From: Kerstersia similis
GTDB lineage: Bacteria; Pseudomonadota; Gammaproteobacteria; Burkholderiales; Burkholderiaceae_B
Direction of reading: 5' to 3'
Assembly (NCBI RefSeq): GCF_965139615.1
Contig: NZ_CBCSIQ010000001.1
Coordinates: 259,494 to 323,493, forward strand
DNA length: 64,000 nt
Within the stretch, counting starts at the first letter, position 1, and each line of letters starts with the position of its first letter. A model generated the notes under the pieces. It searched no databases, was not told the origin of the DNA, and worked only from the letters and a program-made list of their open reading frames with translations. The position numbers and the translations under genes are program-made. Of the stretch, positions 11,397 to 19,659 are shown piece by piece.

Positions 11397-12101
11397 ATGG
11401 GCATCGAATATCTGCGTATAACGAATTTGCATGCCTATTACGGCGAGTCTCATATCCTGCATGGCCTGGATATGAATGTCATGAAGGGGGAGTGCGTGAC
11501 CTTGCTGGGCCGTAATGGCGCCGGCCGGACGACGGCGCTGCGAGCCATCATGGGCTTGACCGGGCGGCGTACGGGGTCCATTACGATCAACGGGAGCGAG
11601 GCGATTGATTTGCCGCCGCATCGTATTGCCCGCCTGGGCGTGGGCTACTGCCCGGAAGAACGCGGCATTTACGCCAGTCTCAACTGTGAGGAAAACCTGC
11701 TGCTGCCGCCCCGGGTCGGCAGTGGCGGCATGAGTGTCGAGGCGCTCTATGCGATGTTTCCCAATCTGTTGGAACGGCGGCATAGCCCTGCGGGCAAGCT
11801 CTCGGGAGGCGAGCAGCAGATGCTGGCGCTTGCCCGTATCCTGCGCACCGGCGCGCGGTTGCTTCTGCTCGACGAGATATCGGAAGGCCTGGCCCCGGTG
11901 ATCGTGGCGCAATTGGGCCTGGTGATCCAGACGCTCAAGGGACAGGGCTACACCATTTTGCTGGTCGAGCAGAACGCCGCTTTTGCAGCGCCGCTGGCCG
12001 ATCGCATGTACATCATCGAGCACGGCCAGGCCGTGGCCGAGCTGACACGCGAGGAACTGCCGCAACGGCAGGACCTGCTGCGCCGCTACCTGGGGGTATG
12101 A
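11397..12101 (+). CDS. livF: ABC transporter ATP-binding protein, LivF type, with Arg in Walker A
   Basis: Second ATPase of the importer, 234 aa. The signature is LSGGEQQMLALARIL, Walker B is LLLLDEISEGLAP (family form EISEGL) and the H-region reads LLVEQNAAFA, in which the family's Gln-Asn replaces the switch His. The Walker A loop is GRNGAGRTT: residue 44, normally the invariant Lys, is Arg (codon CGG at 11526-11528). I chose ATG 11397, one base after the livG stop; the frame is open further upstream but overlaps livG. Whether this site hydrolyses ATP normally cannot be told from sequence. Confidence 0.92.
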   Translation: MGIEYLRITNLHAYYGESHILHGLDMNVMKGECVTLLGRNGAGRTTALRAIMGLTGRRTGSITINGSEAIDLPPHRIARLGVGYCPEERGIYASLNCEENLLLPPRVGSGGMSVEALYAMFPNLLERRHSPAGKLSGGEQQMLALARILRTGARLLLLDEISEGLAPVIVAQLGLVIQTLKGQGYTILLVEQNAAFAAPLADRMYIIEHGQAVAELTREELPQRQDLLRRYLGV

Positions 12102-12104
12102 GCC

Positions 12105-12995
12105 ATGATGGAACTCTTGGGCGTGCCATTGCCCGCGCTGATGGGGCAATTGTTGCTGGGGCTGGTCAACGGGGCGTTCTACGCCATGTTGAGCCTGGGG
12201 CTGGCCGTGATTTTCGGCTTGCTGAACATCATCAATTTTTCGCACGGGGCGCTCTACATGATGGGCGCCATGTTTGCCTGGATGGGCTTGCACTACCTGG
12301 GCATCAATTATTGGTGGTCGCTGTTGCTGGCGCCGCTGGCCGTAGGCCTGTTCGGCATGGTGATAGAGCGCACGCTGTTGCGGCGGCTCTATAAGCTGGA
12401 TCATATCTACGGTTTGCTGCTGACGTTCGGGCTTGCCCTCATCCTGGAAGGTTTGTTTCGGGATGCCTACGGCGTATCGGGGCAGCCATACGCCATTCCG
12501 CCGCAACTGACTGGTGTCTTCAATCTGGGCTTCATGTTCCTGCCCAAGTACCGGCTCTGGGTAATTGTGGCGTCCTTGGCGGTGTGCCTGTTTACATGGT
12601 TCATGATCGAGCGGACGCGGTTGGGGGCATATCTGCGTGCCGCCACCGAAAACCCTGCGCTGACCCAGTCTTTCGGGATCAATGTGCCCATCATGGTGAC
12701 GCTGACCTATGGCTTTGGCGTTGCACTGGCCGGACTTGCCGGGGTGCTTGCAGCACCGGTGCTGCAAGTCAGCCCGCTGATGGGGTCCAACCTCATCATT
12801 GTCGTGTTCGCCGTGGTGGTGATTGGCGGCATGGGTTCAATCATGGGGGCGATTCTCTCCGGGCTGGGGCTGGGAGTGATTGAAGGCCTGACCAAAGTGT
12901 TCTATCCGGAGGCATCGGCGACGGTCGTGTTCGTCATCATGGCCATTGTTCTGGTGCTGCGTCCGGCGGGCCTGTTCGGCAAGGAGGCGTCATGA
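12105..12995 (+). CDS. livH: Branched-chain-type ABC transporter permease, LivH type
   Basis: Inner-membrane permease, 296 aa, hydrophobic throughout with about eight predicted membrane segments. The N-terminal block LVNGAFYAMLSLGLAVIFGL with NFSHGALYMMGAM is diagnostic of LivH, and GGMGSIMGAILSGLGLGVIEG is the family's conserved ATPase-coupling loop near the C-terminus. It starts three bases after livF and overlaps livM by four bases (ATGA), so the permease pair is translationally coupled. Confidence 0.93.
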   Translation: MMELLGVPLPALMGQLLLGLVNGAFYAMLSLGLAVIFGLLNIINFSHGALYMMGAMFAWMGLHYLGINYWWSLLLAPLAVGLFGMVIERTLLRRLYKLDHIYGLLLTFGLALILEGLFRDAYGVSGQPYAIPPQLTGVFNLGFMFLPKYRLWVIVASLAVCLFTWFMIERTRLGAYLRAATENPALTQSFGINVPIMVTLTYGFGVALAGLAGVLAAPVLQVSPLMGSNLIIVVFAVVVIGGMGSIMGAILSGLGLGVIEGLTKVFYPEASATVVFVIMAIVLVLRPAGLFGKEAS

Positions 12996-13927
12996 AATTC
13001 AAGGCATCGCAGTTCCTCTATCTTGTCCTGTTGATCTTGGGGCTTTGCGCGCCGGCGCTGGTGTATCCCATTCTGATGATGAAGGTGTTGTGCTTCGCGT
13101 TGTTTGCGTGTGCATTCAATCTGATGCTGGGCTATACCGGATTGCTGTCGTTCGGCCATGCTGCCTTTTTTGGTTCAGCCGCCTATGTGGCAGGGCATGC
13201 GATCAAGGTCTGGTCCTTCGGACCGCTGGCGGGCGTGATCACGGGTACGCTCGTGGCTGCCGTGTTGGGGCTGATCATCGGTTTGCTGGCGATTCGCCGG
13301 CAGGGCATCTATTTTTCGATGATTACGCTGGCCTTGGCGCAAATGGTATTTTTTCTTTTCCTGCAAGCACCGTTTACGGGAGGGGAAGATGGTTTGCAAG
13401 GGGTCCCGCGCGGCACGATATTTGGCCTGGATCTCAATAGCGACATCAATCTCTACTATGTCGTGCTGGCGATCTTCGTCCTGGCGTTCGGCCTGATTTT
13501 CCGTATCGTCCATTCGCCATTTGGCGAAGTGCTCAAGGCGATCCGCGAGAACGAGCCTCGTGCGATTTCGCTGGGCTACGACGTGAGCCGCTACAAGCTC
13601 CTTGCGTTTGTCCTGTCAGCCGGGTTTGCCGGGCTGGCTGGTGCAACCAAGGTGCTGGTGTTCAAGTTCGCCACACTGACCGATGCGCATTGGCATATGT
13701 CCGGTGAAGTCGTGCTGATGACACTGGTGGGCGGGATGGGGACGCTGCTGGGGCCGGTCGTGGGCGCCGGCACCATCGTGACCTTGCAGAACGTGCTGGC
13801 GGATAAGGTGGGTTCGTTGGTGACGGTCATCATGGGCGTGATCTTTGTCCTGTGCGTACTGGCATTCCGGCGCGGGATCGTCGGTGAATTCCAGGCATTC
13901 GCCAGGCGTGTACTGCGCCAGCGTTGA
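12992..13927 (+). CDS. livM: Branched-chain-type ABC transporter permease, LivM type
   Basis: Partner permease of LivH, 311 aa, multi-spanning. The family block NLMLGYTGLLSFGHAAFFG is at about residues 45-63, and the coupling loop FGEVLKAIRENEPRAISLGYDVSRYKL is at about residues 174-200. GGMGTLLGPVVGAG near the C-terminus matches LivM. It is the last gene of the unit; a long hairpin follows directly. Confidence 0.93.
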   Translation: MKFKASQFLYLVLLILGLCAPALVYPILMMKVLCFALFACAFNLMLGYTGLLSFGHAAFFGSAAYVAGHAIKVWSFGPLAGVITGTLVAAVLGLIIGLLAIRRQGIYFSMITLALAQMVFFLFLQAPFTGGEDGLQGVPRGTIFGLDLNSDINLYYVVLAIFVLAFGLIFRIVHSPFGEVLKAIRENEPRAISLGYDVSRYKLLAFVLSAGFAGLAGATKVLVFKFATLTDAHWHMSGEVVLMTLVGGMGTLLGPVVGAGTIVTLQNVLADKVGSLVTVIMGVIFVLCVLAFRRGIVGEFQAFARRVLRQR

Positions 13928-13928
13928 T

Positions 13929-13964
13929 GCGATACGGGCCGGCCAGGATGGCGGCCCGTATCGC
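13929..13964. terminator. 12-bp perfect stem between convergent livM and TRAP permease
   Basis: GCGATACGGGCC (13929-13940) pairs perfectly with GGCCCGTATCGC (13953-13964) around a 12-base loop. It begins one base after the livM stop and ends 26 bases before the convergent TRAP gene stop. There is no U-run on either side, so it may act as a shared bidirectional hairpin or 3'-end stabiliser rather than a classic intrinsic terminator. Confidence 0.55.
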
Positions 13965-13990
13965 TTGACCTTCGGCCTGTGATCCTTGTG

Positions 13991-16675
13991 TCACTGGCCT
14001 GCGTTGCGCAGACGGCTTGGCATCATCGCCGTTCCTGCTGGCGGCGCATGGCGCAGGCGTCGGCCTTGTTGCCACCAGACCAGCGCCAGCAACAGCAGGG
14101 CCGGCAGGTAGATGACAAACGGCGATGGGCGGTCGGGGTTGGGGATTTTCAGGCTGCGGACGTCCCAGCCCTGTTCCCAGCTGGCCTTGCGTGCCGTGCT
14201 GCCAAAACGCACGTTCATGATCTGTACCGTATCTCCCAATTCCATGAACTGCAATCCGGCCAGGGCCAGACGCTGCATGCCCAGCGCCTTGCGCGCCATC
14301 GCCGGGTCTGCCGCCGCGTCGGTGCTGCCTGCCGCTGCCTGGGCATTCGCCGGCAGCGCGGGCAGGCGTACGGCCACGGTTTTGGAAAGCTCATCGCCTT
14401 CGATGTTGTAGCCCTGGATGATGGCCACCAGGCGGCCATTGTCAGGCAGCTCGGCCGCGACCTGATAGATATCGGCAGCCGGCTGTTCACGGTATTCCTC
14501 ATAGAATTGGTTCATGAACCAGTCCGGCCGGAACAGCATGAAGGTCACGAGCAGCAGCACGACGACTTCCACGGGATTGGCGCGAACGCGCATCCAGCGC
14601 ATGGTGGCCGCGGCAAAAGTCATGGAAGCGAGCGTGGCGCCGATGATCACCAGGCTGAGCTGCCACCAGCCTTCGACGTCGATGAGCAGCAGCATCGGGT
14701 TGAATACGAACATGAAGGGCAGCAAGGCCGTCCGCAGCGCGTAGGTCACGCCCTGCAGGCCGGTCTTGATCGGATCCTCGCCGGAAATGGCCGCAGCGGC
14801 GAAGGTAGCCAGGCCCACGGGCGGCGTGATGTCGGCCATGATGCCGTAATAGAACACGAACATGTGCACGGCAATCAGCGGGATGATCAACCCGCTTTGG
14901 GCGCCGAGTTCGACGATGACTGGCGCCATCAGCGTGGCCATCAGGATGTAATTGGCCGTGGTCGGCATGCCCAGCCCCAGGATCAGGCAGACCAGGGCGG
15001 TGAAGAACAGCATCGCCAGAACATTGCCCATGGACACCATTTCCACGAAGGCGGTCATGCGCAGCCCCAGCCCGGTGAGCGTGATGCCGCCAACGATCAG
15101 GCCGGCCGTGCCGCAGGCGATGGCGATGCCTATCATGTTGCGCGCGCCATCCTGCAGGCCCAGGATGGCTTCAGTGGCACCCTGGCGCCATGCCGGCATG
15201 GTCGCCTGATGACGGAACCAGGCCGTCAGCGGGCGCTGCGTCACCATTTGCAGCAGGATGGCAACGGCGGCCCAGAAGGCCGACAGGCCGGCGGAAAGCT
15301 CTTCTATGCTCAGGCACCAGACCAGCACGCCGATGGGAATCAGGAAGTGCAGTCCGGCCCGGACGGTCGGCCAGGTTTCGGGGCGCTGAGGGTTGGTGAT
15401 GCTGATATCCGTCGGCAGGTCGGGATGGCGCGCGGCCATGCGCAGCAGCCAGATGTTCAGGATCACCAGCAGGCCTATCAGTATCCACATGGCCGCTGCA
15501 CCGGCCATCGCCTGTACGCCTATGCCGATGTAATAGACCAGGCCCATGACCACCAGCGTGCCGGAGATACCCATGCCCCAGCCGGCCAGTTTCTGCAGCG
15601 GGGTTTTCGGTTTGCCGGCTGACATCATGGGCTGAATGCCCAGTTTCAGGGCTTCCAGATGCACGATATAGAACAGCGCGACATAGGAAATCGACGCCGG
15701 CAGGATGGCGTGGCGAATGATGTCGGTGTACGGGATGCCCACGTACTCGATCATCAGGAAGGCGGCGGCGCCCATGACGGGCGGCATGAGCTGGCCATTG
15801 ACCGAGGATGCGGTTTCGATGGCGCCTGCGCGTATGCCGCCATAGCCGGCTTTTTTCATCAGCGGAATCGTGAATATGCCGCCAGTGACCACATTTGCGA
15901 CCGAAGAGGCCGAAACCAGGCCGTTGACGGCAGAGGACACCACGGCCACCTTGGCGGGCCCGCCGCGCAGGTGCCCCAGCAGCGCAAAGGACACCTGCAT
16001 CATGTAGTTGCCGGCCCCGCTTTTGTCAAGCAGCGAGCCCAGCAGGACGAAAATGAAGATGTACGAGACCGACACGCCCAGCGCGACGCCATAGACACCT
16101 TCCGTGGTCAGCCACATGTGCGAGGCCAGGCGTTCCAGCGAAGCGCCGCGGTGGGCCAGCACATCGGGCATATAGGGGCCGGCCATGGCATAGATGACAA
16201 AGGCCAGGCCGAGGACGGCCATGGGGGCGCCCAGCGCGCGGCGCGTGACTTCCAGCAGCAGAACCAGCCCCAGTGCGGCAGAAACGATGTCGAACTGGGT
16301 AGGCTGCCCGGGACGGCGCGACAGCTCGACGTAGAACAGATACAGATAGGCGCCGCAGAAAGCGGCCGCCAGCGCCAGTAGCCAATCGTAGAGCGGCATG
16401 CGATCGCGCGGCGAGCGTTTGCTGAACGGATAGGCCAGATAGCCCAGGAACATGGCGATGCCCAGGTGCAGGGCACGGGCTTCGGTGTCGTTGAAGATGC
16501 CTATGCCCAGGTCGAACGGAAAGGGCGAGGCGTACCAGAGCTGGAACAGCGACCAGAGCAAGGCGCCGATGGCCAGCACGGCGCCGGCCAGGCCGCCAGC
16601 GTTGCGCCCGCCGCGATCGACGTCGGCGACCAGTTGTTCGAGATCGGTGGAGGGTGTCTGCGGGGTGTGGCTCAT
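13991..16675 (-). CDS. Fused TRAP transporter permease (DctQ-DctM type, TAXI-associated) with C-terminal extension
   Basis: Secondary uptake of an organic acid driven by ion gradients, with the TAXI binding protein encoded just upstream. 894 aa. About 150 residues of small-subunit-like membrane helices come first, then the large DctM-like part (GSLLDKSGAGNYMMQVSFALLGHLRGGPAKVAVVSSAVNGLVSASS; LGMPTTANYILMATLMAPVIVELG; IMADITPPVGLATFAAAAISGEDP). The roughly 230-residue tail with a further membrane segment and a soluble part resembles the DUF3394 extension of this transporter class. Start at ATG 16675, six bases after AGGAGG; an upstream in-frame ATG at 16786 lacks conserved sequence. Substrate unknown. 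Confidence 0.92.
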   Translation of the reverse strand: MSHTPQTPSTDLEQLVADVDRGGRNAGGLAGAVLAIGALLWSLFQLWYASPFPFDLGIGIFNDTEARALHLGIAMFLGYLAYPFSKRSPRDRMPLYDWLLALAAAFCGAYLYLFYVELSRRPGQPTQFDIVSAALGLVLLLEVTRRALGAPMAVLGLAFVIYAMAGPYMPDVLAHRGASLERLASHMWLTTEGVYGVALGVSVSYIFIFVLLGSLLDKSGAGNYMMQVSFALLGHLRGGPAKVAVVSSAVNGLVSASSVANVVTGGIFTIPLMKKAGYGGIRAGAIETASSVNGQLMPPVMGAAAFLMIEYVGIPYTDIIRHAILPASISYVALFYIVHLEALKLGIQPMMSAGKPKTPLQKLAGWGMGISGTLVVMGLVYYIGIGVQAMAGAAAMWILIGLLVILNIWLLRMAARHPDLPTDISITNPQRPETWPTVRAGLHFLIPIGVLVWCLSIEELSAGLSAFWAAVAILLQMVTQRPLTAWFRHQATMPAWRQGATEAILGLQDGARNMIGIAIACGTAGLIVGGITLTGLGLRMTAFVEMVSMGNVLAMLFFTALVCLILGLGMPTTANYILMATLMAPVIVELGAQSGLIIPLIAVHMFVFYYGIMADITPPVGLATFAAAAISGEDPIKTGLQGVTYALRTALLPFMFVFNPMLLLIDVEGWWQLSLVIIGATLASMTFAAATMRWMRVRANPVEVVVLLLVTFMLFRPDWFMNQFYEEYREQPAADIYQVAAELPDNGRLVAIIQGYNIEGDELSKTVAVRLPALPANAQAAAGSTDAAADPAMARKALGMQRLALAGLQFMELGDTVQIMNVRFGSTARKASWEQGWDVRSLKIPNPDRPSPFVIYLPALLLLALVWWQQGRRLRHAPPAGTAMMPSRLRNAGQ

Positions 16676-16796
16676 GGCATGCCTCCTGTGTTGCGGCGTA
16701 CCGGCGCAGCCGGTCCGTGGGCGGGGGGCGCGGCCTGGCCTGGTCGGGCGCATCCCCGCAAGGACAGGGCGCCGGGAATGGCGCACTGTCCGGGCA

Positions 16797-17795
16797 TTAC
16801 ATCCAGCCGCGCTCCTTGTAGTATTTCTCCGCGCCGGGATGCAGCGGGGCGGACAGGCCGTTCTTGATCATTTCCTCAGGCGTCAGGTGCGCCAGGGCCG
16901 GGTGCAGCTTCTTGAAATCGTCGAAGTTATCGAAGACGGCCTTGGTAATGCGATAGACCGCTTCGTCAGGCACATCGGCGGAGGTGACTACCGTGGCCAG
17001 CACCCCGTAGGTGTCGATGTCATCGGGATTGTTGGGGTAGAGGCCGCCAGGAATGGTGACTTTTGCAAAGTAGTCGTGGTCATTGACCAGCTTGTCCACG
17101 GCGGGGCCGGTCAGCGGCACCAGTTGCGCGCCGCAGGTCGTGGCCGGGTCCTGGATATTGGCCGAAGGGTGGCCGACACCATAGATGAAGCCATCTATTT
17201 TGCCGTCGCACAGGGCAGGGCCGTGCTCATCGGCGCGCAGTTCGGAAGCCAGCGCAAAGTCCTTCAGCGTCCAGCCGCGCGCCGCCAGGTACTGTTCCAG
17301 CGAAGCCCGCGTGCCGGATCCGGGGTTGCCGACGTTAAAGCGCTTGCCCTTGAAATCGTCGAAGGACTTCACATTGGCTTCCTTGCGAGCCATGACGGTG
17401 AAGGGCTCGGGGTGCAGGGAGAACACCGAGCGCAGTTTGTCGTACTTGGCGTCCTTGAATTGTTCCTCCCCGTGATAGGCGTTGTAGGCCACATCGGACT
17501 GCGCCACGCCGAAGTCCAGTTCCCCGGCCTTGATGGTATTGATGTTGAACACCGAAGCCCCGGTGGATTCAACCGAGCATCGCAGGCCATGGTCTTTGCG
17601 GTCTTTGTTCACCAGGCGGCAAATGGCGCCGCCGGCGGCGTAGTACACGCCAGTGACGCCGCCCGTGCCGATACTGACGAACTGTGTCTGGGCTTGTGCC
17701 GGGCTTGCGGCCACGGCGCTGCCAAGCAGGAGGGTGGCAAGGATATTGAGGGTCGGCCCTTGGCGACGGAAGAAAGGGAAAAAGGGATTGCGCAT
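16797..17795 (-). CDS. TRAP transporter solute receptor, TAXI family
   Basis: Periplasmic receptor for the fused TRAP permease 121 bp downstream. 332 aa with a signal peptide (MRNPFFPFFRRQGPTLNILA, cleavage probably after AQAQ near residue 36). TAXI-family blocks: FVSIGTGGVTGVYYAAGGAICRLVN, CSVESTGASVFNINTIKAGELDFGVAQSDVAYNAY, FNVGNPGSGTRASLEQYL. Start at ATG 17795 with AGGAGA six bases upstream; the frame is open for 69 more codons that look non-coding. The ligands of this family are mostly small carboxylates such as glutamate; none can be assigned here. Confidence 0.93.
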   Translation of the reverse strand: MRNPFFPFFRRQGPTLNILATLLLGSAVAASPAQAQTQFVSIGTGGVTGVYYAAGGAICRLVNKDRKDHGLRCSVESTGASVFNINTIKAGELDFGVAQSDVAYNAYHGEEQFKDAKYDKLRSVFSLHPEPFTVMARKEANVKSFDDFKGKRFNVGNPGSGTRASLEQYLAARGWTLKDFALASELRADEHGPALCDGKIDGFIYGVGHPSANIQDPATTCGAQLVPLTGPAVDKLVNDHDYFAKVTIPGGLYPNNPDDIDTYGVLATVVTSADVPDEAVYRITKAVFDNFDDFKKLHPALAHLTPEEMIKNGLSAPLHPGAEKYYKERGWM

Positions 17796-17957
17796 GCGAT
17801 TTCTCCTTGCTTTGATGAAAGGGGACAGAAATCCGTGCTGGCCGTGTGCCGGAGGGTATGGGCAGGTGGCGACAGGGCCGCGAGCGTGGGTCACGCACCG
17901 GGCGAGTTTGCAATCCATTGAAGCAGATTTTTCATGTTGCAGATATTTGGAGCTAAC

Positions 17958-17984
17958 CCGATATCGGAAGGGTGCACGTGCACC
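17958..17984. promoter_or_regulatory. Two adjacent perfect palindromes, candidate operator
   Basis: CCGATATCGG (17958-17967) and GGTGCACGTGCACC (17971-17984) are both perfect palindromes. They are three bases apart with centres 15 bp apart, 163-189 bp upstream of the TAXI receptor start. No regulator gene is adjacent. Role inferred from symmetry and position only. Confidence 0.4.
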
Positions 17985-18356
17985 AATGTCGTGTGGCATC
18001 ATGGCGCGTTCCGGCCTGCTATCCCCGCCGTCTGCTTGTCCGGGGGGAGCGGTGCCGCATCCCCTGGCCGTTCAGCCGCTATACCGTCTAAAATCAAGCT
18101 TCTATGACGCAACCCGGCTTACAGCCTGGTGCTCTGCCTGGCGCCTGTGACCTGTCCGTGTGGCCTGTTCATCGGGCAGCCAGGATGTTTGTCCTGATGT
18201 GCGCGCTGCCGTCGGGCCGGGCGTTGCCGGCCAGGACTGGGAGGCTTGAGATCGAGGGTCTGGAATTGAGGGCCTGGGATTGATCGTCTGGTATGGCAGC
18301 CATGGCCATGACCGTTGGTCAGTCGCCGGCAAACCGCGCAGTTTTTCAAGTCTGGT

Positions 18357-18402
18357 CCATTCCGGTCGCCAGGCGGCCAGGGCCGCGCAGGGTCCGGAAT
18401 GG
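18357..18402 (+). repeat. Nested inverted repeat in the leader of the reductase gene
   Basis: CCATTCCGG (18357-18365) and CCGGAATGG (18394-18402) are perfect 9-bp arms. Inside them GCGGCC-AG-GGCCGC (18373-18386) forms a second stem. The element ends 18 bases before the reductase ATG. It has no U-run, so it is unlikely to be a terminator; it may shape the 5' leader or be an operator. Confidence 0.45.
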
Positions 18403-18420
18403 CATTGATGATTTCCGTTC

Positions 18421-19467
18421 ATGTCACATCACATCACCGTTATTCCCGCCAATCATGTCTTCTCCGTAGAGGAGGGCCAGAATCTGCTGGATGCTGCGCT
18501 TGCGGCAGGCATTGTGTTGCCCTACAGCTGCCGTAACGGCGCCTGTTCGAGCTGCAAGGGCAAGGTGATCAGCGGCGAGTTCCAGGCTGGCGGTGCCGTG
18601 GCGCAAAGTTTGCCGACCTCGGATATCGCTGCGGGATACACGCTGTTCTGTCAGGTCACGCCCACCTCCGACATGGTCATCGAGTCCCATCAGGTGCGTT
18701 TGGCGACGGATATCGAAATCCGCAAGCTGCCGGTGCGCGTTCTGGCGATGGAGCGCCCCGTGGCCGATGTGGCCATTCTGACATTGCAATTGCCGGCGAC
18801 GGAGAATTTCCGATACTACGCCGGCCAGTATGTAGATATCCTTTTGAAAGACGGTGTGCGACGCAGCTATTCCGTGGCCAGTGCGCCGGGGCAAGCCAAA
18901 ACCCTGGAACTGCATTTGCGCCATGTGCCTGGCGGTCTGTTCACCGACCATGTATTTGGCGTCGGCGCGACGCAGATGCGCATCAAGGAAATCCTGCGCA
19001 TCGAAGGACCGCAAGGCTCATTCTTCCTGAGGGAAGATGACGCTGCGCCCATCGTGATGCTCTGCAGCGGTACAGGGTTCGCGCCGGTGCAGTCCATGGT
19101 GGAGCACATGCGCGCACAAGGCTTGCGCCGCCAGGTGCGCCTGTACTGGGGCGGGCGCCGGCCGGTGGATCTCTACCACGACGCCAAGGCGCGTGAGTGG
19201 GCGCAGCAGATGCCGGATTTCTCCTATATTCCAGTGGTGTCCGATGCGCAGGCAGCGGACGGCTGGCAAGGGAGGACCGGATGGGTGCATGAGGCCGTCT
19301 TGCAGGATTTGCCTGACTTGTCGGGTTGGCAGGTGTATGCCTGTGGCGCGCCTGCTATGGTGGAAGCGGCAAGACGCGATTTCCTGCAGCGTGGGGGCCT
19401 GTCTGAAGCCCGGTTTTTCTCGGATGCCTTTACCAATGCGGCAGATCTGGCGGCCTTGCAAGTGTGA
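18421..19467 (+). CDS. 2Fe-2S ferredoxin / FAD-NAD(P) reductase fusion, CDP-6-deoxyglucoseen reductase-like
   Basis: Electron-transfer flavoprotein, 348 aa. An N-terminal plant-type ferredoxin domain has the cluster motif CRNGACSSC plus a fourth Cys in TLFCQV. An FAD domain follows (RSYSVASAP), then an NAD(P) domain (IVMLCSGTGFAPVQSMVEHM; YACGAPAMVEAARRDF). The layout matches AscD/DdhD-like proteins, but such reductases in Burkholderiales are often orphans of unknown partner and no sugar-dehydrase gene is nearby. The ATG at 18421 lacks a clear SD. Specific function is uncertain; redox class is sure. Confidence 0.85.
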   Translation: MSHHITVIPANHVFSVEEGQNLLDAALAAGIVLPYSCRNGACSSCKGKVISGEFQAGGAVAQSLPTSDIAAGYTLFCQVTPTSDMVIESHQVRLATDIEIRKLPVRVLAMERPVADVAILTLQLPATENFRYYAGQYVDILLKDGVRRSYSVASAPGQAKTLELHLRHVPGGLFTDHVFGVGATQMRIKEILRIEGPQGSFFLREDDAAPIVMLCSGTGFAPVQSMVEHMRAQGLRRQVRLYWGGRRPVDLYHDAKAREWAQQMPDFSYIPVVSDAQAADGWQGRTGWVHEAVLQDLPDLSGWQVYACGAPAMVEAARRDFLQRGGLSEARFFSDAFTNAADLAALQV

Positions 19468-19659
19468 ACGGCCTGGCGGTAGCGCCCAGGCGGGCCGGCA
19501 CCCATCTTGTCGTTTTTTAGGGCTGCGGGATGGCAGCCGGAGCGTTACACTCAGCGATTATCGCCTGCGGGGTGGGCGATCAGAGTCAACGCGCGCATGC
19601 ATCCATGCTGAATCATGTGCGCAGCAAAGGTTTGCATCCTGGAAAACGGGGGGAACAGC

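Larger units (their letters stand above)
17796..18420. other. 625-bp intergenic region between divergent TAXI and reductase genes
   Basis: No convincing gene: short open frames on both strands here lack ribosome binding sites and family resemblance. It holds two adjacent perfect palindromes (17958-17984), a run of short imperfect CTGGGATTGA-like repeats around 18236-18292, and a nested hairpin at 18357-18402 just before the reductase start. Confidence 0.6.

Noticed and set aside
13979..15622. 547-codon plus-strand open frame inside the TRAP permease gene
   Set aside because: His/Gln/Asp-rich low-complexity shadow; the minus strand encodes a clear membrane transporter.
17653..18150. 165-codon plus-strand open frame reaching into the TAXI/reductase gap
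   Set aside because: Starts inside the TAXI gene on the other strand, has no SD and no recognisable domain.
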